Assembly: GCA_965197555.1 (NCBI GenBank)
Contig: OZ240213.1
Coordinates: 1,798,001 to 1,862,000 of the forward strand
Length of the DNA: 64,000 nucleotides
DNA from: G965197555 sp965197555
Lineage (GTDB): Bacteria > Chloroflexota > Dehalococcoidia > Lucifugimonadales > UBA3495
Direction: 5' to 3'
This document shows, in pieces, positions 1 through 8,267 of this stretch; positions within the stretch are counted from its first letter, which is position 1, and every line of letters starts with the position of its first letter. The notes under the pieces are model-generated. The model ran no database searches. It had not been told where the DNA came from and worked only from the letters and a program-made list of their open reading frames with translations. The position numbers and the translations under genes are program-made.

Positions 1-286
1 TTCCGGTTATCACAAGCTCGGCATTGCGGTGTAGCTCGGCCATGACCTCCGGCGTGGGCGGCAGCGATGACGAGTGCTTCTTCACATAAAAGACGTCGGC
101 GAACTCGAACTCGCTGTCCAGGATGTCGGCGATAGCCCGCAGGATGACATCGGAATTGGCCTTGGAGTTGTCCAGCAACCCCACCCGCTTGCCCCGCAGG
201 TTGGCCGGGCGGGGGGCCAAGGGCCAGTTGTCGAGGCCAGGGTCAGCGCCGGTTGGGTCTACCAGTTTCATCGGCATGGTGGTCAT
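1..286 (-). CDS. UGSC-family protein, N-terminal 95 residues (cut by window edge)
   Basis: The minus strand reads MTTMPMKLVDP then GKRVGLLDNSKANSD, the typical opening of the UGSC (seleno)protein family, and runs off the window at ELVITG. The family's name-giving U/C-G-S-C motif normally follows within a few residues, so it lies just outside the window. The ATG at 284-286 follows a GGGGGA Shine-Dalgarno-like run. The family has no firmly known reaction; members often sit in pairs beside large conserved proteins, as here with the gene ending at 310, only 23 bp upstream, so the two are probably cotranscribed. Whether this member uses selenocysteine or cysteine cannot be seen. Confidence 0.75.
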   Translation of the reverse strand, partial: MTTMPMKLVDPTGADPGLDNWPLAPRPANLRGKRVGLLDNSKANSDVILRAIADILDSEFEFADVFYVKKHSSSLPPTPEVMAELHRNAELVITG

Positions 287-309
287 ATCTTCCCCCTGTG
301 GTCCCGGGT

Positions 310-1377
310 CTAGGGTTCGTCTATGGAAACGGTTATGGCCCGCACCCCATGATAATTCATAATCAGCTCGCTATAAATCCCGCTGTCGCCCCCAGCCTTG
401 ACGATGAGGATGTCCTCGGGTTTGGCTGCCGCCGGTATGCGAGCATCTTCGTCCTCAGGTACGACGGCCCCGTTGACTGCGCCCAGTCGTTTCATACGAG
501 CCCGGCTCCGCCAAGCGTTTTCGAAGACGTATTGCTGAATGGCGGGGCGGTCCCATCCCTGGCGTGCCAGCATCTCGGCATGCCAATGGTCCACGATCCA
601 GAACCAGGGCGCGTTGTTAAGGTAGATGCCCAGTCCGTGGGAGGCCATGGCGTCGGCGGTGGCGTCCATGATGCTCTCGGCAGTGACCCCGTAGCGGTTG
701 CCCAGCATCTCCGGGTCCTGAATCGTGCCGACGGTGACAGCGGACTGCCCCGCGTCGAAGCCGCGGGAGACGTGGAAGGGCTCCCAGGGGCTGTTTTCCT
801 CGTCCTCGCCAAAGCAGACACCGTGCTTGGTAAGGGACCCGAAGCAGCCCCGGTCGAGCACGTTGACCCGCTGTTCAAACGCGTTCATGAGGATGAGCCG
901 GATGGCCCGGCCAATGGTGGAGTTGGCCCGGTGGCCCGGACTGAACAGGTTGCCGGTGCAATTGAGGCCGATCTTCTGCCGGATTGGCCCGTTCACGAGT
1001 ATCATGATGCCTGGCGAGTTGGTGGCTGCTGAAGCCTCGTGGATGCAGTTTGGGTCGTATTGAAACATGGCCCGCATCGTGGCCAGGACCACCGGGAAAT
1101 ACTCGGGAAGACAACCGGCCATCACCGCGTTCGCCGCCGCCTGCTCTGCGGTCAGGGTGCGCCGACGGACCGGGACCTCGCCCAGTACCTCAGTGGGCAT
1201 CAGCCCCACGTACTCCAGCATCGCTGTCACTTTCTGCACCGTCGGTGGCGCAACCGGGAGGCCGTCGGTCCACCCCAGCCTATAACACTCCTCCACGGGG
1301 TCGATGCCAGTCTCTACGTCGTGTATTGGCGCGCGGTTCTCGTTAGAGGGAGCACTAGACCTATTCGGGTGGCGCAT
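310..1377 (-). CDS. Conserved protein encoded beside UGSC gene
   Basis: A 355-residue soluble protein with GWTDGLPVAPPT near the N terminus, a Cys at MAGCLPEY and a conserved-looking core including IHEASAATNSPG and NSTIGRAIRLI. The ATG at 1377 is preferred to a TTG two codons upstream because GAGGG lies about 8 nt before it. I recognise it as a family co-occurring with UGSC proteins, but I cannot assign a reaction and see no nucleotide-binding or catalytic signature. No signal peptide or membrane segment is visible. It is the first gene of a two-gene minus-strand unit whose second gene is the UGSC protein, so the two may act in the same pathway or complex (inference). Confidence 0.7.
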   Translation of the reverse strand: MRHPNRSSAPSNENRAPIHDVETGIDPVEECYRLGWTDGLPVAPPTVQKVTAMLEYVGLMPTEVLGEVPVRRRTLTAEQAAANAVMAGCLPEYFPVVLATMRAMFQYDPNCIHEASAATNSPGIMILVNGPIRQKIGLNCTGNLFSPGHRANSTIGRAIRLILMNAFEQRVNVLDRGCFGSLTKHGVCFGEDEENSPWEPFHVSRGFDAGQSAVTVGTIQDPEMLGNRYGVTAESIMDATADAMASHGLGIYLNNAPWFWIVDHWHAEMLARQGWDRPAIQQYVFENAWRSRARMKRLGAVNGAVVPEDEDARIPAAAKPEDILIVKAGGDSGIYSELIMNYHGVRAITVSIDEP

Positions 1378-1470
1378 CGTCAATTCCCTCGATTTTGCGA
1401 CCTATTTTATCTGATAGTTCTACTCGGTTGTGCAATTGATGTGGTTTAACCGGCCCCAGCCCCCGCATGA

Positions 1471-1683
1471 CGCGAATCCTTCCAGGTCCATGCAACCATC
1501 AACATTCTACCTAACAACGCTTGCTTGGCGCATGACACGGCGTCTCGGCCGATGAAAATCTCTGTGAGTAATATCCAACCGGCTGGGGCGGTGATCCAGG
1601 CGCTACTTTCGCTCCTGCTCCTGACCCTCTTCAGCCAGAGACTTCGAGGACCCAAAATAATTGCTGTCACGGCGTTCATCTAA
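1471..1683 (+). pseudogene. Remnant resembling the C terminus of an ABC transporter permease
   Basis: An open stretch with no start codon ends RPMKISVSNIQPAGAVIQ then ALLSLLLLTLFSQRLRG and a TAA at 1681. The pattern (LP.KI...I.PA.A.....LL.LLLLL....R) resembles the last cytoplasmic loop and final helix of spermidine/iron-type ABC permeases. Nothing upstream in frame supports a full gene. Called by eye only. Confidence 0.3.
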
Positions 1684-1805
1684 CCACAAGCTGGGGGGCT
1701 GGACAAGAATCTGAAACAGTCCATTCGGATTTGGTCGGATTAATGCTCCTCGGCTATCTTCCGCTGTGGCGTCTCACAAGAATACGAACTGAATAGAAGG
1801 GCTGG

Positions 1806-2100
1806 TCAATCAAGAAGGACGGCTTGAAGGGTGAGGCCTTGGAGGTGGCCTTTGGCGAGTTCGGCGGACTGGCGCTGGAGTTGGGCGAGTTGGGCGCGGA
1901 ATTCAGGGTCCTGCAGCCAGCGGTGCAAGGTGCGGCGGCCCACTCAGGAGAGGCGGGCGGCCTCGGTGATGGATGGGGCGGCGGCGAGTATGGGAAGGGC
2001 CGATTGCTGGCGAGGGGAGAGGTCTGGGTGTTTTATTTTAGGGCCATGGGCCTCGGTGGCCGTTTGAGAGTTTGGGCTAAGTGTTGATAGTTGCTGATTA
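1806..2100 (-). pseudogene. Helix-turn-helix (phBC6A51-like) gene with in-frame TGA
   Basis: Reading the minus strand gives PDLSPRQQSALPILAAAPS, ITEAARLS, then TGA at 1944-1946, then VGRRTLHRWLQDPEFRAQL and a coiled tail ending at a stop at 1806-1808. The HTH (ITEAARLSGVGRRTLHRWL in intact relatives) is interrupted exactly where a glycine codon GGA would become TGA. The upstream part contains HGPKIKHPDLSP, a segment also recognisable in decayed form near 20.73 kb and 28.63 kb, so this is a repeated gene type in the genome. Probably a small DNA-binding protein of mobile or regulatory origin, now inactive. Confidence 0.55.
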
Positions 2101-2533
2101 AGATGTTAGGGAGGGGTTACCGGAGGGGTCAAGGGGCGGGGTTCAGGGGGGTTGGGGGGCAAGGTTGCCAAAAACGCTGTGACACCGTCGCGTTCTGTTA
2201 GGGTTTGAATATCGGACCTAGTTAGATTCTTGTCACCGGTCATAGTTCGCCGCAATTCCCGTAGGCTAGTGCACCACAAAGAATGCCGCTTCAACCAAAT
2301 TCCAGTGTCCAGAGGTCTATTGTGCTTCGACGGGCAGCTGAATCCAATGTTTCTTGCGGACAGATTGCACGAAGGCTTTGACCCCGGTTTCCTTCCTATG
2401 AGAGTACTCAGCGGATCAATACGCATCCTGCCGGCGTTGGTGGAATGAACACCGGCTCCAGGAACTCGAACTCATTGAACTGGCACTGGCGGATTGCTAC
2501 CATAGGAGGCAGTTAAGAAACGGATAGAGGGGC

Positions 2534-3253
2534 ATGATATTCTTCCTCGCGAAAGTTTTTCAAGAGCAAGACCATGCGAACGAATTCATAAGTGGGAGGT
2601 TGTTTGCTAACAGGTTGTCCTACTTCAAACGTGTGGAAGATGCGGAAGGGAGGGGAGATCCACGCGAGGGTGCCATTCTGCCCCCACTTGATCGATTGAC
2701 AATTACATTAGAAGGCAAGGACCCACGGACAGGATCAGTAGAGGAAATAACGATTACAGGACACGATTTAGAAGCGCCTCCGGTCATTGTCCCGAGATGG
2801 TTCGATCACATTAACTTGTTTTGTATGTATGCGGCCCACAGTGGGGGACTCCACGGCATTTCACTCGATAATCTCCGTGACCTAAGAAAGCAAGTCGAAA
2901 TACCAGAGAGCTACGCAAAGCTAGGGAAGCATGCCGTTGTTATTATCGATAATCCCGAGTTTATCCGACGAGTAAAGGTTGCTGCTCAACGGGAAGGATA
3001 TGGAATCTGTTGCGCCTTGGTTAGCTATTATGATCCCGATGTTGGCACAGCGCCCGTACGATCGCAGCTAGAAACAATATTCACTAAGTCTAAAGTATTC
3101 GAATATCAGAGAGAGTTTCGATTGGCGATTAATACTGGTTCCCTCGGATGTGAACCAATTGTTCTCGATATCGGACAGATTGATGACATTGCAGTTCCCA
3201 TGGACATTTTCGACATAAATCAGAAACTTTCATTTAGGATCGAGCAGCAATAG
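2534..3253 (+). CDS. DUF2971-like protein, possible defence-related gene
   Basis: 239 residues, no signal peptide. The N terminus has a FISGRLFANRLSYFKRVEDAE block with GRGDPREGA, and near the C terminus KSKVFEYQREFRLA recalls the K...W.YE.EWR signature of DUF2971 proteins. I know no established reaction; such proteins are often found in defence and mobile contexts. GC content is visibly lower than in the neighbouring metabolic genes, which supports horizontal origin. A second, truncated DUF2971-type fragment lies about 1 kb downstream. The ATG at 2534 has a GATAGAGGGG purine run just upstream. Confidence 0.55.
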   Translation: MIFFLAKVFQEQDHANEFISGRLFANRLSYFKRVEDAEGRGDPREGAILPPLDRLTITLEGKDPRTGSVEEITITGHDLEAPPVIVPRWFDHINLFCMYAAHSGGLHGISLDNLRDLRKQVEIPESYAKLGKHAVVIIDNPEFIRRVKVAAQREGYGICCALVSYYDPDVGTAPVRSQLETIFTKSKVFEYQREFRLAINTGSLGCEPIVLDIGQIDDIAVPMDIFDINQKLSFRIEQQ

Positions 3254-3729
3254 TGATGTGATGTGAAATTTCCCCATCGTAAAAAAACGAATCCCTGTCG
3301 GACATGCCTGATGAGATTCCGAGCTGGCTAGAGGATCGGCGGGCTCTCCTCAGCGATTTCGAGTTAAACGTCGCCTTCCGCTTCACTGGTGCGGTTTTCC
3401 AAGTAGCGGGGGCAGCCTGAAGCTTGTCGGTATTGAAGGGCAAAGGGTCCTAAAGTCCCCGTAGTTGGTGGGGTTGGCTATTTCGTTTGAGACTAACGGG
3501 AACCGTCTCTTGGCTCTGCAACTAAACAAAAGCTCTTTGATAGCATTGGTGTCAACATGAATCAGGTATTCCTTACCGCTGAGTCTCGCCCACCAACCTG
3601 CGCGGCACCACAAGCAGGAGCGAGATAATCCACGTTCGTCATTTCAGCGCAGGAAGGCTTCGTGGGAGTGTCACGCCTGACGTCTTGGGAATCATTCTGT
3701 TGAGAAGTCGATCAGAGAGAATGTGAACC
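3254..3729. other. Gap with no convincing gene
   Basis: About 475 bp. A 38-codon plus-strand frame from ATG at 3304 (MPDEIPSWLEDRRALL..., ending 3420) looks protein-like and may be the N terminus of a lost gene. A TTG-started 76-codon minus-strand frame (3383-3613) also has ordinary composition. Neither has enough support to call. The tract is AT-richer than the flanking core genes. Confidence 0.3.
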
Positions 3730-4344
3730 ATGACCAACTGGCTTTTCGACATTCAAGTAGAAAAACCTGATCCCGTGGGGGTCAAAATAAAGGAAGATAC
3801 CGACCACCGCATACAGGAAATGCGAAGGCGACTACATGGTATTTGGTCACGGTTCGAGCCGTATGCGGATAAAGACTTCTGCAAAGAATTCGCCAGACGC
3901 CCCCATCAACGTTTTTGGGAGATGTTCTTGGCTTGCCACTTGATAAACAACGGGAAGCAATTGATACCCAAGAGTAAGCATCCCGGCAAGGGGCCAGATA
4001 TCTTGATTGAAGAGCAAGGGCGAGGGATATGGATAGAAGCCGTTGCACCCCCTGTCGCACCAGAGGACCTGTGCGTTGTCGCAATCAATCAAGGTGACAT
4101 GAACCTCTTTGGTATTATTGAGGGATAAGGCTACATCGACCTTGCGGTATACCCGACCAGATACTGGCGAGATGAACATTGCTCATGGGATAAGCCCTGT
4201 GTTGTTAAGAAAGTTGGTGGGGCAACCGTTGAAGCTAGCGTCTTTCTGAAGCCGGAGTATAAATCAATAACCGGACTGATTTTCTCTGCTTCAAGCATCT
4301 GCAACTTGGCAACGAAGAGAACATATACCCGCTATTGTCTTTAA
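3730..4344 (+). pseudogene. Nuclease-like accessory gene with in-frame TAA
   Basis: The ATG-started frame gives RPHQRFWEMFLACHLINNG, then KHPGKGPDILIEEQGRGIWIEA, resembling restriction-endonuclease-fold proteins (buried hydrophobic segments followed by PDI.....IWIE). It stops at TAA 4126-4128, but the same frame continues with GYIDLAVYPTRYW and FLKPEYKSITGLIFSAS, a typical C-terminal segment of such proteins, to 4344. An in-frame nonsense codon, and probably an internal deletion near CVVAINQGDM, have therefore disabled it. Function is inferred from the pattern only. Confidence 0.45.
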
Positions 4345-4625
4345 AGAGCGATCACTGGAGCTATGAAGAAGAATGGCGACTGATCGTCGAGCTGGACAAA
4401 ACAATCGGAGCCGGACGTAAAGATCAACACGGCCAGCCGATAAACTTGCTCCGAATACCAAACAGCGCAGTGATGAGCGTTTACTACACGGAGCGAACAC
4501 CAAGGGAGACAGTAGAGGAGGTGCATAAACGTCTGGAATACGAGGATAACCGATACCATGCGGAGCAGCCCACGAAGTTGGTTTTGGCCGCTAACGTGTA
4601 CCGCTACGAAGATACGAACGAATAG
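4302..4625 (+). pseudogene. DUF2971 C-terminal fragment
   Basis: The frame NEENIYPLLSLKSDHWSYEE then EWRLIV carries the hallmark K..W.YE.EWR motif of DUF2971 at its start and ends properly at 4625, but it has no plausible start codon or N-terminal half. It overlaps the end of the preceding nuclease-like remnant in another frame, so two broken genes appear to have been joined near 4.3 kb. Probably the tail of a defence-associated protein. Confidence 0.5.
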
Positions 4626-4686
4626 ATTAATACGTCGAAGGGGAACACATCTAGACATCAATATTTAGAGACACTATGATGCCGGT

Positions 4687-4947
4687 ATGAGGACTACGTT
4701 GACATTGGATGATGACGTGGCTGATGCCTTGGTGGAGCGGGCGCGGCTGCTGAACCTGTCTTTCAAGCAGGTGGTGAATGACGCCCTTAGGCGTGGGTTG
4801 TCGCCCGGGGTACATGAAGCTCGATCCGCGGAGTACCGGGTGGTACCCAACCGCAGCGGACTGGCGCCCGGAATCGATCCATTGAGGCTTAATCAGGTTA
4901 ATGACCAGCTTGAGGCCCAGGCTTTCGGCGAGCCTGGCGAAAGTTGA
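4687..4947 (+). CDS. Ribbon-helix-helix antitoxin (VapB-like)
   Basis: 86 residues starting MRTTLTLDDDVADALVERA, a ribbon-helix-helix strand and helix, followed by SFKQVVNDALRRGL. This is the usual DNA-binding half of a type II antitoxin that represses its own operon and, through a flexible C terminus, neutralises the partner toxin. The next gene begins inside its stop codon (TTGA overlap at 4944-4947), so the two are translationally coupled. The partner is a PIN-domain RNase, supporting a VapBC-type pair. Autoregulation is expected for the family but no operator is evident. Confidence 0.85.
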   Translation: MRTTLTLDDDVADALVERARLLNLSFKQVVNDALRRGLSPGVHEARSAEYRVVPNRSGLAPGIDPLRLNQVNDQLEAQAFGEPGES

Positions 4948-5369
4948 TCATCCCGGATATCAATCTGCTAGTATACGCTCACAACGATGGAGCGCCGTAC
5001 CACGACGCGGCCAGGCGCTGGTGGGAGGGCTTGGTCAATGGGACGGAACGGGTCGGAGTGCCGTGGATAGTGTCGGCCGGGTTTGTACGGCTGATGACTC
5101 ACCCCAGTGTGCTGGCGCATCCGGCCACGCCAGCGGAGGCGGTCGACTTCGTTCTCACTTGGTTCCGGTTTCCACAGGTTATACCCATTAACCCTGGGGC
5201 CGAACATTTGATGCATTTCCGTAGGAATCTAGTCGCTGCCGGTGTTGCCGCGAATCTGGTAACCGATGCCCATGTAGCCGCGGTGGCGATGGAGTATCAG
5301 GCGGAGGTCCACTCCAACGATACGGACTTTAGCCGCTTTCCCGGGGTCAGGTGGCGAAATCCTCTATGA
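4944..5369 (+). CDS. PIN-domain toxin (VapC-like RNase)
   Basis: 141 residues: IIPDINLLVYAHN carries the first PIN aspartate, E at PAEAVDF is a candidate second acidic residue, LVTDAHVAAVAMEY supplies the third, and HSNDTDFSRF the final conserved N-D-D-F cluster. PIN toxins are Mg2+-dependent ribonucleases that cut tRNA or rRNA when the antitoxin is lost. It starts with TTG, overlapping the antitoxin stop codon by 4 bp. Length and acidic residues look complete, so the pair could be functional. Confidence 0.85.
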   Translation: MIIPDINLLVYAHNDGAPYHDAARRWWEGLVNGTERVGVPWIVSAGFVRLMTHPSVLAHPATPAEAVDFVLTWFRFPQVIPINPGAEHLMHFRRNLVAAGVAANLVTDAHVAAVAMEYQAEVHSNDTDFSRFPGVRWRNPL

Positions 5370-5373
5370 GGGG

Positions 5374-5700
5374 ATGGGGGGGTTGAGGCCGGTGGTCGTA
5401 GGAACTGCCGGGGCGAAGCGGCACAGGGGGATTGCATGGGGATACTGGGACGACTACCAACGCAAGGAATCGTCGGCACGGAAGGAGCAGACACCCTTCC
5501 GAATAGATGGCCAAGTAATTGATTCATTGTTTGCCGCAGCGTTTTATGTGACGTTATCCACACACCAGGGCGAAAACATACCAGGAGATGCCCGCATTCC
5601 CTTGGGGGCCATCGAAATGGCGAAGGAATTTTGGGGATGGCCGGATCAGTATGAGAGAAGCGTTAGTCCACGGGGAAGGAGGCGGCAAGGAGACGTTGCT
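5374..5700 (+). pseudogene. Truncated gene of unknown family
   Basis: The frame after the toxin contains a protein-like segment (FRIDGQVIDSLFAAAFYVTL, then RIPLGAIEMAKEFWGWPD) that runs into REP-like repeat DNA near 5.7 kb, after which the composition becomes artificial (Pro/Gly/Arg). I do not recognise the family. The abrupt switch suggests a gene broken by repeat DNA. Confidence 0.3.
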
Positions 5701-5726
5701 GAGCAACGAGGGGTAGGCTCGCCGTG

Positions 5727-5790
5727 GGTTTCTGGATTCCGGCCCCCGATCGAGCCGGGGGCAGGCTCTGCGCCGCAAAGACGGCAAGGG
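5727..5790. repeat. REP-like palindrome unit
   Basis: One unit of the genome-wide repeat: GGATTCCGGCCCCCGATCGA followed by GCCGGGGGCAGGCTCTGCG. The same module recurs at 15.6-16.5, 42.7-43.5, 50.2 and, in shorter form, 51.6-51.9 and 59 kb. It can fold into a GC-rich hairpin. Confidence 0.7.
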
Positions 5791-5897
5791 CCGGTGAGGG
5801 AGGGGGCGAGGATCGGTACTCACTTACTCACTGGAGGGAGCAAGGAAAACGTTGCTCTACAACGAGGGCACGAATCTGATGTAGAAGGAGGTGCGAG

Positions 5898-6689
5898 ATG
5901 CCCCGTCTTGAAGACAAAACGGCCATAATTACTGGCGCGGCCGGTGGGATCGGTCAGGCGGCGGCAAGACTATTCGCCCGCGAGGGCTCGCGGGTCGTGT
6001 TGATTGACCTCGACGAGGCGGCGCTGCAAGACATAGTACGGTCCATCGGCGAGGATAGGGCTAGTTACGCTGTTGCAGATGTAACCCAACCTGAGCAAGT
6101 TCAAAGCTACGTGAGAGCAGCCGTAGAACGTTGGGGCGGCATTGATGTTTATTTGGCCAACGCTGGAATCGAAGGGTCCGTCTCCCCGATACCGGACTAT
6201 CCGATTGAGGTATTCGACCGGGTCATGGCGGTCAACGTGCGGGGGGTCTGGTTAGGGATTAAGTATGTAGCCCCGGTGATGCAGGCACGGGGAAAGGGCA
6301 GCATTGTAATAACGTCCTCTACGGCAGGTATCGGCGGGTCTGCCGACATGTCGGCCTACGTCACCAGCAAGCACGCGGTCATCGGCCTGATGCGCACCGC
6401 AGCGTTGGAGTGTGCGCCGCTGGGGATCCGAGTAAACAGCGTCAATCCCGCGCCAATCGAGACGCGAATGATGCGATCCATCGAGGAAATGCGTGTCGCC
6501 GGGTTGGACGATCCAGCAGTAACCGTCGAGCAAGCAAAACAGGCATTCGCGGCTCGGATCCCGCTGCAGCGATATGGCAACCCCGAGGAAGTGGCGCAGT
6601 TGATGCTGTTTCTTGCCAGCGACGAGAGCAGTTTCTGCACCGGGGGGGTCTACATGGCCGACGGGGGCAGGTCCGCGGGCAGTCCCTAA
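5898..6689 (+). CDS. SDR-family NAD(P)-dependent oxidoreductase
   Basis: 263 residues of classical short-chain dehydrogenase: TGAAGGIG cofactor loop at residues 12-19, acidic D37/D39 after beta-2 (LIDLDE) suggesting NAD preference, NAG at 88-90, catalytic Ser near 140, Tyr154 and Lys158 (YVTSK), and a C-terminal TGGVYMADGG. An AAGGAGGT ribosome-binding site lies directly before the ATG. The substrate is unknown; such enzymes oxidise or reduce secondary alcohols, sugars or steroids in the cytoplasm. It stands alone on the plus strand with repeats upstream and the convergent iron-ADH-like gene downstream. Confidence 0.9.
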   Translation: MPRLEDKTAIITGAAGGIGQAAARLFAREGSRVVLIDLDEAALQDIVRSIGEDRASYAVADVTQPEQVQSYVRAAVERWGGIDVYLANAGIEGSVSPIPDYPIEVFDRVMAVNVRGVWLGIKYVAPVMQARGKGSIVITSSTAGIGGSADMSAYVTSKHAVIGLMRTAALECAPLGIRVNSVNPAPIETRMMRSIEEMRVAGLDDPAVTVEQAKQAFAARIPLQRYGNPEEVAQLMLFLASDESSFCTGGVYMADGGRSAGSP

Positions 6690-6870
6690 CCTTCGATCAC
6701 ACCCCTCACTCCTGGGGTTGCCGTGGCTCGGCCTTAAAAACAAGTGGTGGGATATTCCCGATGCAGGCGGCGGCCGGAACCCCGTCCGGGCCGGTGTCTT
6801 CTGTTTATGCCATGGGGATAGTGGGCGGCAGTCCGAAACTGGCCTCCGCGTTCGAACGAGCCGGCGGGGA

Positions 6871-8055
6871 TCAATAGGCTGCCCGGAGTACTGCCATTAT
6901 TGGCCCGGCGTCGGTGACTGGCTTGGGGTTGGTGCTGAGGCTGCGGTCGTGGAGGGTGGCGGCGGCGATGTATTCCAGGCCATCCTCGGGAACGTCGACT
7001 TCTCGCAGCGTGCGAGGCAGCTCCAGCTCGCGGCAAAGACCATCCACCGCGTCAGCGGCGGCTAGGCCGGCTTCCTCATCGGTTATGCCGCTGCTGGCAA
7101 CGCCGATGGCCTCGGCGATCAGGCGCTGTCGGTTGGCTGAAGCGTCCAGGTTGTATCGCATGGTGTGGGGCAGCAGGATGGCGTTGGCCTCGCCGTGGGG
7201 AACCCCGTAGATCCCGCCCACATGGTGGCAGGTCGCTGTATTCAATCCCAGCCCCCCGAAGGACGCCAAAGACGCCATGGCGCAGGCGGTCTTGGTACTT
7301 AGCAGGGTGTCTATATCTCCGTCTTTGCAGCGAGGCAGGTTGTCGAACAACAAACGAATCGCATGAAGAGCCATCCCATCGCCGATGGGATTGTGTCCGG
7401 TGGAGTAGACTGTCTCGATGGCGATGCGTAGTTGGCCGATGGCCGTGGAGACCAGGATCCGCAGCGGGGTGGTAGCTAGAGCTTGACCGTCCAAGACCAC
7501 AGTGCGATGGGTTACCCCCTCGCCGGCCAGTATCAACTTCCGCCCCAGGTGATGGTCGGTTATCCCGCCTCCGCCTCGGCTGAACTCGGCGCAGCCCATG
7601 GTGGTCGGCACGCTGATGATGGGCAGCTTGGGCCATGGAGTGGGCGGTATAGTGACCCTGTCGGGGGGTTCGAAAATTATTTCGTAGTCGTGAATGTCGC
7701 CGCCCTCGGCCAAAAGGGTGGCCATGGCCTTGGTGGTATCGTGGGTGCTGCCGCCGCCGACGCTGATGAAGATGTCCGGCTGCAACTCCTTGGCCAACTC
7801 CACTCCCGCCTCCACCGCCTCCACCGGCGAGTGGGGGGCCACCCCGGAATAGGTGCCTACGTAGCGGGCCCCCAATGCTTGCTGCACCCGCGGCACCACG
7901 TTACAGGCCTGCAGAATAGTGGGCCCGCAGGTAATCATCGCCCTGGCGGCGCTTAAGCCGTCCACCGTCGCTGCTAGCTCATCAATGGCGGTCTCGGAGC
8001 AGATGATATCCTGATGCAAGGCGTTGTAACGATAGTGCAGCGTGTCTTCAGCCAT
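6871..8055 (-). CDS. Iron-containing alcohol dehydrogenase / maleylacetate reductase-like protein
   Basis: 394 residues of the group III ADH fold: SVGGGSTHDTTKA (100-110) binds the dinucleotide, and HHVGGIYGVPHGEANA (277-291) and H297 form the all-helical domain's metal-site region. The ATG has a GGAGGT site 7 nt upstream. Oddly, where family members have the TG.DAL.HA.E signature with an Asp/Asn and a His ligand, this protein has TAIGQLRIAIE (204-214), so two usual metal ligands appear to be lost. Maleylacetate reductases lack a strict metal need, which favours that branch. The first 88 bp of the gene region, including its RBS, are duplicated at 10378-10465 beyond an inserted PLD/NTPase gene. 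Confidence 0.85.
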   Translation of the reverse strand: MAEDTLHYRYNALHQDIICSETAIDELAATVDGLSAARAMITCGPTILQACNVVPRVQQALGARYVGTYSGVAPHSPVEAVEAGVELAKELQPDIFISVGGGSTHDTTKAMATLLAEGGDIHDYEIIFEPPDRVTIPPTPWPKLPIISVPTTMGCAEFSRGGGGITDHHLGRKLILAGEGVTHRTVVLDGQALATTPLRILVSTAIGQLRIAIETVYSTGHNPIGDGMALHAIRLLFDNLPRCKDGDIDTLLSTKTACAMASLASFGGLGLNTATCHHVGGIYGVPHGEANAILLPHTMRYNLDASANRQRLIAEAIGVASSGITDEEAGLAAADAVDGLCRELELPRTLREVDVPEDGLEYIAAATLHDRSLSTNPKPVTDAGPIMAVLRAAY

Positions 8056-8075
8056 GGTACTAACCTCCGTCGGCC
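7988..8075. repeat. Direct repeat copy 1 (start of the ADH gene)
   Basis: 88 bp covering the ADH ribosome-binding site, ATG and first codons. Copy 2 at 10378-10465 matches at 85 of 88 positions by my alignment. Together they bracket about 2.3 kb holding the PLD/NTPase gene. Confidence 0.9.
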
Positions 8076-8267
8076 ATCACATGTCTGCTCTTCTGATCCA
8101 TCTCCGAGGGCAGGGACAAGGTGATGGTCCTGGACTTTCTGGGCGTTGTGGACATAGTCTCTTTTTTTGCCTCTCATTGCTCTACACCACCGGCCAACCA
8201 ACTTAAATCGTTTGGGAAGGCCGAGGGTATCGTACGTGCCCCATGGTGGCTTCAGCGTATCATTGGG

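Noticed and set aside
1944..1946. TGA in the HTH gene as selenocysteine
   Set aside because: The position is a glycine turn of a helix-turn-helix, not a redox site, and the gene is visibly degraded.
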